From NCBI GenBank assembly GCA_020796225.1, contig CM036765.1:3494228-3558227 (forward strand): 64,000 nucleotides of DNA, written 5' to 3'. Source of the stretch: Arion vulgaris (Eukaryota > Mollusca > Gastropoda > Stylommatophora > Arionidae). Position 1 is the first letter of the stretch, and every line of letters starts with the position of its first letter. The position numbers were made by a program, and so were the translations under genes. This document shows, in pieces, positions 21,172 to 31,082 of this stretch. The notes below the pieces were generated by a model. That model saw only the letters and a list, made by a program, of their open reading frames with translations, was not told the DNA's origin and made no database searches.

Positions 21172-21556
21172 TCTACTTTTGTCAGCACACTGTTACCGGG
21201 TTGTTAACCCAGTGTCGTGGTTTTATGTATTTCTCTTGCATTTCTCTGGTGACTTGTGTGATGGTTTTCTTAGTCCCATGGCAGAATTCAACTACGTTAT
21301 CTATCCAACTTTTTCTCGGTCCTCCTCTTCCCTTTCCCTTTCCCTGATATTCTGTTGTGGAAAGCTTCACATGCAGTTTGGTCTGTTCGCATTTTTACTA
21401 AGTGGCCAAACCACTTCATTCTCTGTTTTGCTATATAATTCAAGCACGGTCTCATTCCAACCTTTTCTCTGATGCTGGTAGTCGTTACTCTGTCGATTCT
21501 TGTGTTGTTGGTGACTTTGCGGAGACATCTCATTTCGCATGTTGCTATTTTCTGTG
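21172..21556 (-). mobile_element. LINE-Y, 3' segment of an interrupted copy
   Basis: The minus strand encodes KIATCEMRCLRKVTNNTRID, REKVGMRPCLNYIAKQRMKW, FGHLVKMRTDQ and, after a shift, RGGPRKSWIDNVVEF and KTITQVTREMQEK. It ends in the non-coding accacgacactgggttaaca shared with 4932-5190. It joins directly to the segment at 22224-22540 once the LINE-Z insertion (21557-22223) and one TSD copy are removed. Confidence 0.9.
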
Positions 21557-22223
21557 TAGCTAAAATGATGTATATACCGATGGGTCGGTTCAACGTGGTG
21601 AGAAATCCGGCTGGGGTTTCTTGGCTAATGCGCATGGTAGGGTTGTTGCAGAGCGAAGTGTAGCATACAGGACAACTACTTCTAGTATGAGGATGGAGGT
21701 TGAGGCCGTTACTGCTGCCCTCCATTGGATTTCTGGGACTTCATTTACTGGGGCAGTTGTTGTATCTGACTCTCAGTCGATGCTTCACAAGATCCAAAAG
21801 GGCAGGTTTCGGTATGAGTGGATGTCGTCTATAGAAGTTTCTAACCTCCAGATGCTTACGTGGATATACTGTCCTGGGCATGCGGGTGTTTACGGTAATG
21901 AGAGAGCGGACAGGCTTGCATCAACAGCATCAATTGTTGGGGAGTTGAAGATGGATAAGGGGATATTCTTCGGTCTCTTCGCGACTGTTTGTTGGATGAG
22001 GACACTAAAATCGACGTTGAATCGATCGAGCGATTTAAATAGTTTGGAGTCACCCGTTGTTCAAGTCGAACTGGATGCCTGAGAGGCAGAGTGAGAGTGT
22101 GTTTAATCAGCGAGCCACAGGAACAATCAGTATGTTCGATATCTGTTGGGGAGACTGAGCACCTATGGGTCTGCCCGGAGTGCAATGACGTCAGTTTAGT
22201 AACCAATAACCAATAACCAATAA
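21557..22223 (+). mobile_element. LINE-Z insertion encoding an RNase H domain, 5'-truncated
   Basis: A 667-bp 5'-truncated non-LTR insertion flanked by a perfect 12-bp TSD ctattttctgtg (21545-21556 and 22224-22235). It ends in a short (aataacc)n tail. From about 21574 it encodes DVYTDGSVQRGEKSGWGF, MRMEVEAVTAALHW, VVVSDSQSML and GHAGVYGNERADRLA. These carry the four acidic residues of the RNase H core (D in YTDGS, E in MEVEA, D in VSDS, D in ERAD). A frameshift falls near 21960. The end reads ETEHLWVCPEC, a Cys/His-type terminus. RNase H after RT is known from the I, R1 and Tad-type LINE groups. Confidence 0.93.
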
Positions 22224-22540
22224 CTATTTTCTGTGCATGTATCTTATTCATTGTCCATGTTTGGCATTGGTAACATAGAGTGGGTATGAAGATACTGTTG
22301 ATCAACTGTTGTTTAGCTGTCAGTGAGATGTTTGGATGTCTAAGTAGTGTCGCTAGTTGGTAGGTTATTGCATTTGCTTTCTGGACTCTAGTTTCTATCT
22401 CTCTGTCGAGTCTTTCATCCTCTGTTGTGAATATGCTTCCTAGGTACTTGAATTCCTGTACTTACTCTATTGTATTGCTATTGATGTTGATGTCTAGTGT
22501 ATTATGTTTCCTTCCTATATTCATGACCTCAGTTGTAACA
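22224..22540 (-). mobile_element. LINE-Y, 5' segment of the interrupted copy
   Basis: The minus strand encodes EFKYLGSIFTTEDERLDREI, ETRVQKANAITYQLATLL, and FIPTLCYQCQTWTMNKIHAQ before the insertion point. This is the region just after the RT catalytic core; the FADD box is not included. It reads on into KIATCEMRC at 21556 across the LINE-Z insertion. From 22541 to 22830 there is only AT-rich sequence. Confidence 0.9.
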
Positions 22541-22835
22541 TGATGATGGTTAATTTATATATTTCCTCTTCATGAAATGGGGAAGGTTAAAACATTATTA
22601 TTAATCACTATAAAAAACAAACATATAAATTGAAATACTTTGTATATTGACACAAATAGCTTCAATGTAATCACTTTCTATCTGGATTTGTGAAAGGAAA
22701 ACGATTGAATAGTATTTATTTTGTAATGAACTCGTTTGTCAGATGACGATACAAAAAGGTCCAATTACTTTATATCAGCTAGACATAATAAGAGCCCTAA
22801 TATATCCAAATGGAATCAATGAAATGATGAAATCA

Positions 22836-22900
22836 TAAGAGAGTGGAAGCGGGGTTATAAGAGAGTGGAAGCGGGGTTATAAGAGAGTGGAAGCGGGGGT
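22836..22900. repeat. 22-bp repeat, 3 copies
   Basis: agagagtggaagcggggtta plus ta occurs three times in tandem, the last with one extra g. Confidence 0.92.
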
Positions 22901-22974
22901 TGGGTGAAGACTTCAAGACAAATAGTCAATTTCCAGAATTCAAAAAGTAATGTTGTATATTTTGTATCGTACTG

Positions 22975-23205
22975 CCCGTGTAGTGTTGACGTCCGTACGG
23001 GAAGCAAAGAATATAACAAATGTGACCTACAAGGCATGTCGTAAGAGATATCCGACATATTTGACTAGGTAACTGTGACCTAAAGATGTCTAGGTGACTG
23101 ATAGCCTATTGACTAGCCTAGTAAACAAACATCGCGAAATCGGATGTCTGGCTACTTGTAGGTGCATACTGCACATTGTACAATCTCTTTGGCTCGTTAA
23201 TACAT
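22975..23205 (+). mobile_element. SINE-B copy, diverged
   Basis: ccgtgtagtgttgacgtccg, gggaagcaaagaatataaca, gacctacaaggcatgtcgta, then an inserted duplication-like stretch, cgcgaaatcggatgtctggc, tacttgtaggtgcata and gtacaatctctttggctcg. Several short deletions. Confidence 0.75.
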
Positions 23206-23289
23206 TTCAACGTTGATTAACAGTGTCGATTGAAGATTGGAAAAGACAATTTAATATCGCATATTTGACTGGTTGAACTCTATGATGTT

Positions 23290-23408
23290 TTTTGATTGCT
23301 ATTGTTTTTGGTAATCTTATGTATTCTTGATTGCTATTGTTTTTTGGTAATCTTATGTATTCTTGATTGCTATTGTTTTTTGGTAATCTTATGTATTCTT
23401 GATTGCTT
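23290..23408. repeat. ~36-bp repeat, 3-4 copies
   Basis: ttgattgctattgttttttg plus gtaatcttatgtattc repeats directly before the minus-strand SINE-B. The reverse frame gives EYIRLPKNNSNQ repeated, which is not a gene. Confidence 0.93.
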
Positions 23409-23417
23409 GATTGGTAT

Positions 23418-23675
23418 CTTCTTCTTCTTCTTGGAACGTTCCATGTCGAACACTTGTTAACCACTCTTTGTGATTTGTATGTGATCCGAGTCTAAGAGTT
23501 ATTGTACATTGTGCCAGTTATGCGCCTACAAGTAGACCAGCACATCCGATTTCTTCGATGCTTTTTATTTACTAGGAAGCTTCACTAGGTCCCTACCTCA
23601 GTCACCTCTTAGACACGCCTTGTTGGTCTCAGTGTTACTATTCTTTGTTCCTCTTAAGTGTCCCGGCAAAACATG
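23418..23675 (-). mobile_element. SINE-B copy, minus strand
   Basis: It begins with the reverse tail tcttcttcttcttgg. Then follow gtatgtgatccgagtctaag, cattgtgccagttatgcgcc, gtagaccagcacatccgatt, atttactaggaagc and ggtccctacctcagtcacct, ending gtgtcccggcaaaacatgg. This is one of the fuller copies. Confidence 0.85.
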
Positions 23676-23686
23676 GGCGATTGAAT

Positions 23687-23868
23687 GATATAACCATCAT
23701 CATTGCACTTCGGTGAGTAGCCATGTGTGTTTCTATCTATTTCTTACATAGGAAGATATCAGCGGCAGTGCACGAACTCCGTAGAAACGGCGAAGGGTCT
23801 CCGATGTAAATTAGAAGATGGTGAAAATATTTTGAGGGAATTTTATTTTGTAACATTTCTTTAAAATG
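23687..23868 (-). mobile_element. SINE-D 3' part, minus strand
   Basis: The reverse complement of the SINE-D end: catcattgcacttcggtgag, ccatgtgtgtttctatctat, agtgcacgaactccgtagaa, aaatattttgagggaatttt. The 5' half is missing and a 21-bp array sits at the truncation point. Confidence 0.82.
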
Positions 23869-23875
23869 TTGCTCG

Positions 23876-23942
23876 AACAGGAACTACCGGCTAGACAACA
23901 ACAACTACCGGCTAGACAACAGCAACTACCGGCTAGACAAGA
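23876..23942. repeat. 21-bp repeat, 3 copies
   Basis: aactaccggctagacaacaa plus c occurs three times between the two oppositely oriented SINE-D copies. Confidence 0.93.
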
Positions 23943-23992
23943 GAAGACATGTTTAAAAATATAGTGAGTTATCTCTCTTAGATTATACATAT

Positions 23993-24449
23993 GAGATCTC
24001 TGTAGCGTTGAGGTACTCGTCTCTGGTGGCAATGTAAAAAGTTCGCGCCCTCGTGGAGCCATCTGGATAGTTTTTCTGAGATCCATTATTTAAGTGTAGG
24101 TGAGATCAAGGGCCAAGTCCTATCGGAGACGGACGATAAAACGTTGGTGTTCAATTTGATCACGTAAAAGACGTGTTTATTTTGAAATAACCCTTGCCAG
24201 TTCAACATGGAGAAGAGCAGGCTGGAAAGCCGCTACCCAGACAAAATTCTGTAGAAAAGATTAACAATAAACTTTCTTCAAAAATATCTTCATCGTCTTC
24301 AAAATTACATCGTAGACTCTTGTCGGTATAACGAAGTTTGTGCACGCAGCTGAGATCTTATTGTGTAAGAAAGAGATCGAAGCACACATGGTTAGTCACC
24401 GAAGTGCAATGATGATGGTCCTATCAATCAATCAATCATTCACTCATTC
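23993..24449 (+). mobile_element. SINE-D copy, near full length
   Basis: The head gagatctctgtagcgttgag with gttcgcgccctcgtggagcc resembles the A- and B-box spacing of a tRNA head. The body reads gtgtaggtgagatcaagg, tcggagacggacgataaaac, agaagagcaggctggaaagc, acaaaattctgtagaaa, acatcgtagactcttgtcgg, gcacacatggttagtcaccg, aagtgcaatgatgatgg and an (AATC)n tail extended into a cattcactcattcaatcagt microsatellite. Confidence 0.87.
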
Positions 24450-24504
24450 AATCAGTCAATCAGTCAATCAACAAAAATAATGTTTTGTACTAACTTCTTC
24501 TATA

Positions 24505-24735
24505 ATGATTTAGCAACGACCGAGTTATTGCCTTGCAAAATGCCCTCAAAACCAATTATGCTAAATCCAATTTAAATGATTTAGCAGCGACCGAGTTATT
24601 GCCTTGGCAAAATGCCCTCTACATTGCTTATAATGATTTAGCGACCAGTTATTGCCTTGGCATCCTACATTGCTTATAATGAAGACCGAGTTATTGCCTT
24701 GGCAAAATGCCCTCTACATTGCTTATAATGAACGA
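24505..24735. repeat. ~70-bp degenerate tandem repeat, about 4 copies
   Basis: tataatgatttagcaacgac / cgagttattgccttggcaaa / atgccctctacattgc recurs, and successive units are shortened by deletions. Confidence 0.85.
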
Positions 24736-24849
24736 TTTTGAATGAATGAGTCCCGTATAGTATGTAATTCCGGTAAATTGACTTATAGATGGTTCGTACT
24801 TGCGACATGAATGACTTAAATTTCATCTGCAAGTTTCTAAGTGAATGAA

Positions 24850-25075
24850 CTCCCTGCGAATAACTACTGTACTGTGACATGTTACACTTTGACTTAAATT
24901 CATGCTGTCAGTTGAACTTACTACGTGACATGTTACATTGACTTTAAATTTCCTGCTGTCAGTTGAACTCTACTGTACTGTGACTAGTGTTGCTACGACA
25001 TTTGACTTTAAATTTCCTGTCTGACTTACTGTACGACAGTTTGACTAAATTCTCCAGTGAACTGTACTACAGGCA
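24850..25075. repeat. ~55-60-bp degenerate tandem repeat, about 4 copies
   Basis: Recurring actgtgacatgttac, tttgactttaaatttcctgc and tgtcagttgaact blocks with many small deletions. No coding content. Confidence 0.75.
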
Positions 25076-25261
25076 AATTTCCAAATATTCAAGACAAAGA
25101 GGTCAAATTGTCCAGAATAGCTTTGTTTTTGTAATGAGTATTAGTTATTTCAAAAAAACTGTATATATTGATTCTCTAGAAATTTAGCCGTTATCATTTC
25201 TGGATTATTTCCAACCCAACATGATGCTGACATTTCTTTTCTCGATAGAACACACATTTGT

Positions 25262-25390
25262 ACGGGAGTGTCTCTAAATATGTCGAATTTTGCCGTGTGT
25301 TGTTTGAGTTCGATCCACGTTTTTCAGTGGACATGTGAATATTTTGTCGGAGATCCATAATATTTCTAATGGAGCTACGGAGGGGTATTG
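25262..25390 (+). mobile_element. SINE-A 5' fragment, diverged
   Basis: gggagtgtctctaaatatgt, a B-box-like gagttcgatccacg, then gtcggagatccataatattt and ctaatggagctacggag follow the SINE-A order. It is cut off where the 34-bp array starts. Confidence 0.6.
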
Positions 25391-25765
25391 TATATGCAAT
25401 TTATGTTTGCTGTAATCTGCATGTCAATGCAATTTATGTTGTTTTTAATCTGCATGTCAATGCAATTTATGTTAATTTTTACGTGCATAGTCAACGCAAT
25501 TTATGTTCATTTTTATGTCACGCATTTTTCATTACGCATAGTCAACGCAATTTATGTTCATTTTTACGTGCATAGTCAACGCAATTTATGTTCATTTTTA
25601 CGTGCATAGTCAACGCAATTTATGTTCATTTTTACGTGCATGGTCAACGCAATTTATGTTCATTTTTACGTGCATAGTCAACGCAATTTATGTTCATTTT
25701 TACGTGCATAGTCAACGCAATTTATGTTCATTTTTTACGTGCATAGTCAACGCAATTTATACGTT
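25391..25765. repeat. 34-bp minisatellite, about 10-11 copies
   Basis: The unit catagtcaacgcaatttatg plus ttcatttttacgtg is 34 bp. The left units (ctgcatgtcaatgcaattta) are more diverged, and the right units are nearly identical. Confidence 0.95.
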
Positions 25766-25799
25766 TGTTTTGTTTGCTATCTAAATGAATTCCAGTGTA

Positions 25800-26225
25800 C
25801 TCATGGCGCCTAATATGGTCCCTTTTAGTTATTTTTTCTTGAAGGTATGCTTTCCTTATTGCCATTGCACCTCGTCATTCAGCACGCCTTACTCCGACTT
25901 TTGATGTACTTATAATCTCGATCCTCAAGTAAAGGATCCAGGTCTAATGTAGTCCACCACCGGAGTCGGATAACAAGCGAAGAAACCCTTTCTTATACCT
26001 CCAGGTATATTAGGTAATACGGTGTTTGGTCCGTATTTTTCCTTGACCCTCGGTACATGATGAGTGATGGGGTCAACATCACGTCGGTCCCCTTTACTTC
26101 CCAGTACTTTTCCAGGTACTTAATTAAGACTGGGCCGATCTGAGAGTTGTTACGGTCGGAACAATATTCCGCACCCACTGTTAAATTGAATCTGGGCCAT
26201 TAGCTTAAGAAGTGAGTTGACTAAC
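25800..26225 (-). mobile_element. Unclassified dispersed repeat (SINE/LINE tail-like)
   Basis: The end at 26145-26225 (ttacggtcggaacaatattc, cgcacccactgttaaattga, atctgggcc, gagttgactaac) resembles 32055-32155 (atacggtcggaaaaataatc, cacgcccact, gaattgaacctggatcacgt, gttaactaac). Two copies in the same orientation indicate a repeat. The reverse complement contains a B-box-like ggttcaattcc. I cannot name the family. Confidence 0.45.
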
Positions 26226-26245
26226 AACAACTGATTTCTGGAATT

Positions 26246-26548
26246 ATTGATTGATAGGACCATGATCATTGCACTTCAGTGAGTAACAATGTGTGCGCCG
26301 ATCTCCTTCTTAGACAGGAAGATCTCAGCTGCAGTGAACGAACTCTGTCATTATTTTACGTGCTTAAATTGAAGACGGGACTTACGTTTTACAGTACGTC
26401 TCCGATAGAACTTGAAACTCGATCCCACTTACACTGAGATCAGGGATCTCTGGAAAAATATCCCAATGGCTCCTCAGGGGAGCGAACCTGGTAACCTTTG
26501 ACACGAGAGGCGAGCACCTCACCTCTACGCTATAGGAACCCCCTACAC
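26246..26548 (-). mobile_element. SINE-D copy, minus strand, internally deleted
   Basis: Minus-strand head: ggttcctatagcgtagaggt, gaggtgctcgcctctcgtgt, caaaggttaccaggttcgct. The middle block with aagagcaggctgg is missing, and the copy goes straight from agcacgtaaaata to gacagagttcgttcac. The 3' end is gcaatgatcatggtcctatc with an aatcaat tail. It lies immediately downstream of the LINE-Z copy on the same strand. Confidence 0.85.
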
Positions 26549-26554
26549 ACACCC

Positions 26555-27380
26555 CAACAAACATTCACCAACAACCACGATACCGTGATCAGTTCATGGC
26601 TCATTTGAGGATCATCTTCATCGCATATCAGACATGTCAATAACTGCTCCGATCTTCTCCCAATCATGTATCTCAGTGTGTTTAGAATAACAACTCCCGT
26701 TCTGTGTTGATTGGTGTATCTACTGAGTTTTCTCTCCTGGTTTTCCCGTCTTGCCACAACTTGCGCAACTGAGATAGAGAATAACCTTTATCTTCGTCGT
26801 TGAAATCTTCATAGCGTATACTTTCTCTCAGAGCGTTGTTGATTTCGCTTCTGCCCATAGAAGACCCATTCTCAATCGTAGCCAGTGCATCTGCTCTCTC
26901 ATTGCCCTTCACCCCAGCGTGACCCGGAACAAAGATGAAGGTAAGTATCGTTATTGACGAGTTTTGTATTAATTGCATCCACTGCCTTCGTACATAACCG
27001 ACCTTGATCTTCTGTATCATGCTCATAGAGTCGCTGAGCATGTATGCATGGCCAGTCTTGATCTTCTGTATCATGCTCATAGAGTCGCTGAGCATGCATG
27101 CTGACCAGTCTTGATCTTCTGTATCATTCTCATAGAGTCGCTGAGCATGCATGCATGACCAGTCTTGATCTTCTGTATCATTCTCATAGAGTCGCTGAGC
27201 ATGCATGCGTGACCAGTCTTGATCTTCTGTATCATGCTCATAGAGTCGCTGAGTATGCATGCGTTAGTGAACGTATGCGTTTGTAGAAACTCCAGGGATT
27301 GTGTCACTGCCGTAACCTCCATAGTCGTGCTGCTGGTAGTTGTCGTTTATGCCCACTTGCCTCTTTGATGACTTTTCCTT
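26555..27380 (-). mobile_element. LINE-Z fragment with RNase H domain and internal 54-bp tandem repeat
   Basis: The minus strand encodes TTTTSSTTMEVTAVTQSLEF (about 27345-27285, carrying the second catalytic acid E), then repeated LSDSMSMIQKIKTG, then LTFIFVPGHAGVKGNERADA, SEINNALRESIRY, SQLRKLWQDGKTRRE, NTLRYMIGRRSEQLL and CLICDEDDPQMSHELI. The repeat and frameshifts destroy the frame. The first YTDGS motif is missing (5' truncation). The C-terminal CLICDEDD...H segment is the Cys/His-type end shared with 8290-8480. Confidence 0.9.
26998..27261 (-). repeat. 54-bp tandem repeat inside the RNase H coding region, 5 copies
   Basis: Each unit contains cttgatcttctgtatcat, ctcatagagtcgctgagcat and gcatgcatgacc-type sequence. 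It encodes 18 residues around the catalytic LSDS motif (HACMLSDSMRMIQKIKTG). Four units are 54 bp and in frame. One is 53 bp, which shifts the frame for the remaining copies. Other LINE-Z copies (21557, 33534) have a single LSDS/VSDS segment, so this is a local amplification. Confidence 0.93.
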
Positions 27381-27779
27381 TCGCTCTAGTCAAAGGAAAC
27401 ATATCAATGCATACGTGATCAGTACAACCACGTATGTACCGATAATTTGTTTGGGTGGGTTGGAGGGCAAACTGGCCTTGAAGACCGGAATTTTCATGTA
27501 ATTACTAATGCATTGTTATTAATTTCGCTATTGGTGACCCTAATTTGAAAATAATTTCCCGAACATCCAAAATTCTTTCAAGTGAAATAAAGGAAAACAG
27601 AATCGGTATCACAGATATTAGAAGTCATTAATGTCTTGTTTCGTTGATATTTTTTTCATATAGATTTTTTAGTTAAATATAAGGTATTTATTTCCCTAAT
27701 TATGACGGGTTCCGGTGCTAACACGGTTCAGTGACTCGATGTGATTACTTTGTAAAGCCAAAACAGGAATGGTGTGAGT

Positions 27780-28195
27780 CGAAGCTGGGTGGATGTAATG
27801 ACGCAGAATGGGATCAAAGAAATCACCTTAATTTTCGTCCCTGGGCACCCTAGAGACAGTGGTAATAAACGAGCTGATAGAATGCATGTCACAGTTACGA
27901 TATTAGATGGAGCGAAATGACATTCGAAATAAAAGTCAATGACATTGACAATGAAAGCACACTGAGATAGTCTTTCGCAAAAGAGCAGTTTCTGGGTTGT
28001 GAATCCCAGTCGCGGACCAGATTGTGAGAGATGGATGTTGATTTTGGTACAGCCCAAAAAGAAAGATGTACCAAAATATGAGAAAAGATGTATTAATCAA
28101 CATCGAACTGGCGTGTTGGACGGCAGGACGGTGGTGGATTTGTTAAGACGGGGATTTGGAGCACATATAGACATGTCCGGAGAGTTATGGAGTTA
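27780..28195 (+). mobile_element. LINE-Z fragment, highly decayed
   Basis: Plus-strand frames give IKEITLIFVPGHPRDSGNKR followed by ADRM (27808-27885), then after stops and shifts CINQHRTGVLDGRTVVDLL (28093-28150). Both correspond in order to the GHAGVKGNERAD and NQHRTGV segments of other LINE-Z copies. A decayed GFGAH follows. From 28196 to 28785 the sequence is AT-rich with short agtacatag and tgtgtgtatg repeats and no recognised feature. 27381-27779 likewise shows nothing I can name. Confidence 0.75.
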
Positions 28196-28787
28196 GTCCG
28201 CTTATAACTGATAGTACATAAGACATAGTACATAGTAAGATAGTACATAGTTGGACATACGAATTCTGGTCATTATAAATATAGAAGAAATATAATCCTT
28301 TCTGAAGAACAAACATTTGATAAATATTTGATTCGTGGCTTAGAGTTTCGTGTTTTCATTTGTTGATCGAATATCGATAGAGCGCAACGTTGCGACAGAT
28401 AATTAGACAGAATGTGGTTATGTCTATGTATTTATGTGTATGTGTGTGTGTATGTCTATGTGAATGTGCGTCAATTGAAATACAAATATATTAAATAAAT
28501 AGACAAATAGATAGACGGAAGAACAGATAAATATGTATGTGTTGAAATCTCAATATGATAAAAATAATGACAACTGATAAAACAATCTTGGCAAGGGATA
28601 TTTTTATCAACGGAAAGTAAATTTAAAAGGTAAACAATTTGGAATATTTCGGTTAACTGTCAACAAGAGAATGAAATAAACTGAAATAAATCCAAATAAC
28701 AAACATAGCCTTATAACAACTTCAAACATTAAAGACAGTATGGTATGGAATTTATATTCTTCTTCTTCTTTATCTTCTAAGTTCTCG

Positions 28788-29262
28788 CTAGATTGGGATT
28801 TCGGATTCTCTAATAAAGGCAAACCGTCTGCCTGAGATTGTCAACCACGGCCTAAAGTTGATCTTGGGAGCTGGTGTGTGACACCTCTTTCTTCTCAGGT
28901 GTGCATACTGGGGGCAGTTCTGTAGGATATGCTCTGTTGTCATACTTGCCAAGCTACAGGGGCACAGGTCATTGGTGTCTATCTTGAATTTAGTGTACAG
29001 GAGGTGACTCATTCTGTTGTAACCCGTCCGGAGGCAAACTTTGACAGTCTAGTCCCTTCAGGACAGTTGATAATATTCATCATCATTATTGTGTTTTTGG
29101 TGTTCTTAATCCCACGTTGCTTGTAGTGACCTTGGTGAAGGTTTTGTTTCTTCATAGTTGACCAGGTTTCATCTTGGGCATTCCTGCTCCATCTTTACCA
29201 GTCTGTCAGCATCTTCATCCCCTTGAGCTTGCAGTGTGGGGTGTCCACTGGATTACTACACT
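28788..29262 (-). mobile_element. LINE-U 3' fragment: RNase H end plus C-terminal CCHC-type motif
   Basis: Minus-strand reading gives GDEDADRLVKMEQECP (near 29215-29165, an RNase H end with the conserved D), NYEETK, then VCLRTGYNRMSHLLYTKF, CPCSLASMTTEHILQNCP and LRRKRC. The pattern C-x-C...H-x4-C at about 28955-28900 is the C-terminal zinc-knuckle-like motif of I/Jockey-type LINEs. It is a different family from LINE-Z by sequence. Stops and shifts make it dead. Confidence 0.82.
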
Positions 29263-29605
29263 AAATGTGGGGGTATCCACTGGATTACTACACTAATGTG
29301 AGGGTATCCACTGGATTACTACACTAAATGTGTATCACTGGATTACTACACTAATGTGGGTATCACTGATTACTACACTAAATGTGGTATCCACTGATTA
29401 CTACACTAAATGGAGTATCCACTGATTACTACTAAATGTGGGGTATCACTGGATTACTACACTAATGTGGGATATCCACTGATTACTACACTAAATGTGG
29501 GAGTATCCACTGGATTACTACACTAAATGTGTATCAATGATTCTAACTAAATGTGATATCACTGGATTACCACACTATGTGGGTATCCACTGATCACCTA
29601 AATTG
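29235..29605. repeat. ~31-bp minisatellite, about 12 copies, deletion-degraded
   Basis: The unit tatccactggattactacac plus taaatgtgggg repeats at 29-32 bp. Many units have lost single bases (actgattac for actggattac). It begins at the 5' truncation edge of LINE-U. Confidence 0.93.
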
Positions 29606-29611
29606 AAATTC

Positions 29612-29745
29612 TATCTCTAGCATGTTCTCCTGCCTCTTCCAGCGTCATGTTCAATGTTTCTTTGATATTCTGCTGCCACCTTCGACGTGGTCGTCCCCTG
29701 CCTCATACTCAGGAACCATGCCTCCCATTACCTTCCAGTATATAT
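29612..29745 (-). mobile_element. LINE 3' fragment (GRGRPRRRW signature)
   Basis: The minus strand encodes GRGRPRRRWQQNIKETL, MTLEEAGEHARDRI. This has the arrangement of the C-terminal end of several invertebrate RT proteins (GRPRxRW, then an ARDR helix). Only ~40 codons remain. A short TATA run follows at 29738-29750. Confidence 0.75.
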
Positions 29746-29775
29746 ATATATTTATAATTTAGATAGTTAAAGGGT

Positions 29776-30200
29776 CAAGATGAAGGACTCGCTTCCTTGC
29801 ACCATATTCCATCCCATATGGCTTAGTCCCTCTATGGCTCAGTCCCTCTATAACTCAGGACCATCCTATGCCTCAGTCCATCTATGGTCAGTCTCTATGG
29901 TACAGTCCATGAGGCTCACCTCTTGACCAGTCCATCTATGGCTCAGTCCTCTATGGCTCAGTCCCTCATGGCTCAGTCCCTCTATGCTCAGTCCTCTATG
30001 CTCAGTCCTCTATGGCTCAGTCCCTCTATGCATAAATGTCACACCACATGCCGAGAGTATTGCACACAGCGCAAACTCAGTAGCTCCGGCCACAATCCTA
30101 GGGAAAAATGAACTTCTGAAAAGAACGGCACTGTCCTGAATCGAACCTTCGACCTTTGGAACGAAAGGCAAGGGCTTAACCACTAAGCCACAAACCCTCA
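29776..30200 (-). mobile_element. SINE-A copy whose 3' region is expanded into a ~16-bp tandem array
   Basis: The minus-strand head at 30200 reads gagggtttgtggcttagtgg, with B box aaggttcgattcaggac and body ccctaggattgtggccggag, ctactgagtttgcgctgtgt. The 3' end caccatattccatcccatat lies at 29800-29820. Between them (29818-30030) the SINE segment tatggctcagtccctc is repeated about 12 times with small deletions. In other copies this segment occurs once. Confidence 0.87.
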
Positions 30201-30216
30201 CATTTGTAGATTAAGA

Positions 30217-30435
30217 TAGTTAAAATTATATATATAGATAGAAAGATTACTAGATAAGAAATAGTATATAATAGATAGAAATGAATGATAACTAGATAGA
30301 GAAATAGAAATAGATAATAACTAGATAGAGAAATAGAAATAGATAACTAGATAGAGAAATAGAGAAATATAACTAGATAGAGAAATAGAAATAGATAACG
30401 TAGAAATAGAGAAATTACTAGATAAGAAATAATTG
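30217..30435. repeat. (tagatagaaatag)n microsatellite
   Basis: Degenerate actagatagagaaatagaaa and GATA-type units directly follow the 5' end of the SINE-A copy. Confidence 0.9.
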
Positions 30436-30475
30436 ATATAAAGACATACACATCTGTTGATGTGCTCCTTGATTA

Positions 30476-30918
30476 GAGAGTTGATTGATTGATTGAAGAA
30501 TCATCACCATTGCACTTCAGTGAGTAACCAAGTGTGCTCCGATCTCTTTCTGATACAGGCAGATCTCAGCTGCAGTGCACAAACTCTGTAGCACCGGCGA
30601 GGTTCCCCGATGTAATTATAAGATGATGAAGATATTTTGTAGGGGTTTTATTTTTAATCTTTCCTAATGAATTTTGCCCGGGCAGCGGCTGTCCAGCCTA
30701 CTCTTCTCGACTTTGAACTGCAATGGTTTTATTAACATGCTCAAAATTAACACGGGGACTACGTTTTATCGTTCGTCTCAGATAGGACTAATTACTCGAT
30801 TTCACCTACACTGAGATCAGGATCTTTCGAAATATACCCCAAAGTCACCAATAGGGAGCGAACTGGGTATCGTGACACGAGAGGCGAGTACCTAACCTAT
30901 ACGCCATAAAGATCCCGT
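30476..30918 (-). mobile_element. SINE-D copy, minus strand, near full length
   Basis: The reverse tail gattgattgattgaagaat is followed by caccattgcacttcagtgag, tctcagctgcagtgcacaaa, ttcctaatgaattttgcccg, cagcctactcttctcgactt, tacgttttatcgttcgtctc, acctacactgagatcaggat, gggagcgaactgggta and cacgagaggcgagtacctaa. The 5' end is at ccataaagatcccgta. Confidence 0.87.
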
Positions 30919-31082
30919 ATAGGAAGTGACTGGATAGATATATAAAACATGAGTGTGTAAAGGTGGATAATAGTGTGGATAACAAGTGTGGATAACAAGT
31001 GTGGATAATAAAGATCCCGTAAGGAAGGAGTGGATAGATGTATAAAACGTTAAATGGATGTGTGGATAAAAAAAAAAAACAG
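30908..31082. repeat. ~100-bp imperfect duplication with gtgtggataacaa repeats
   Basis: aaagatcccgta...ggatagat.tataaaac occurs at 30908-30950 and 31011-31051. In between, gtgtggataacaa is repeated three times. An A-run lies at 31069-31079. Confidence 0.85.
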
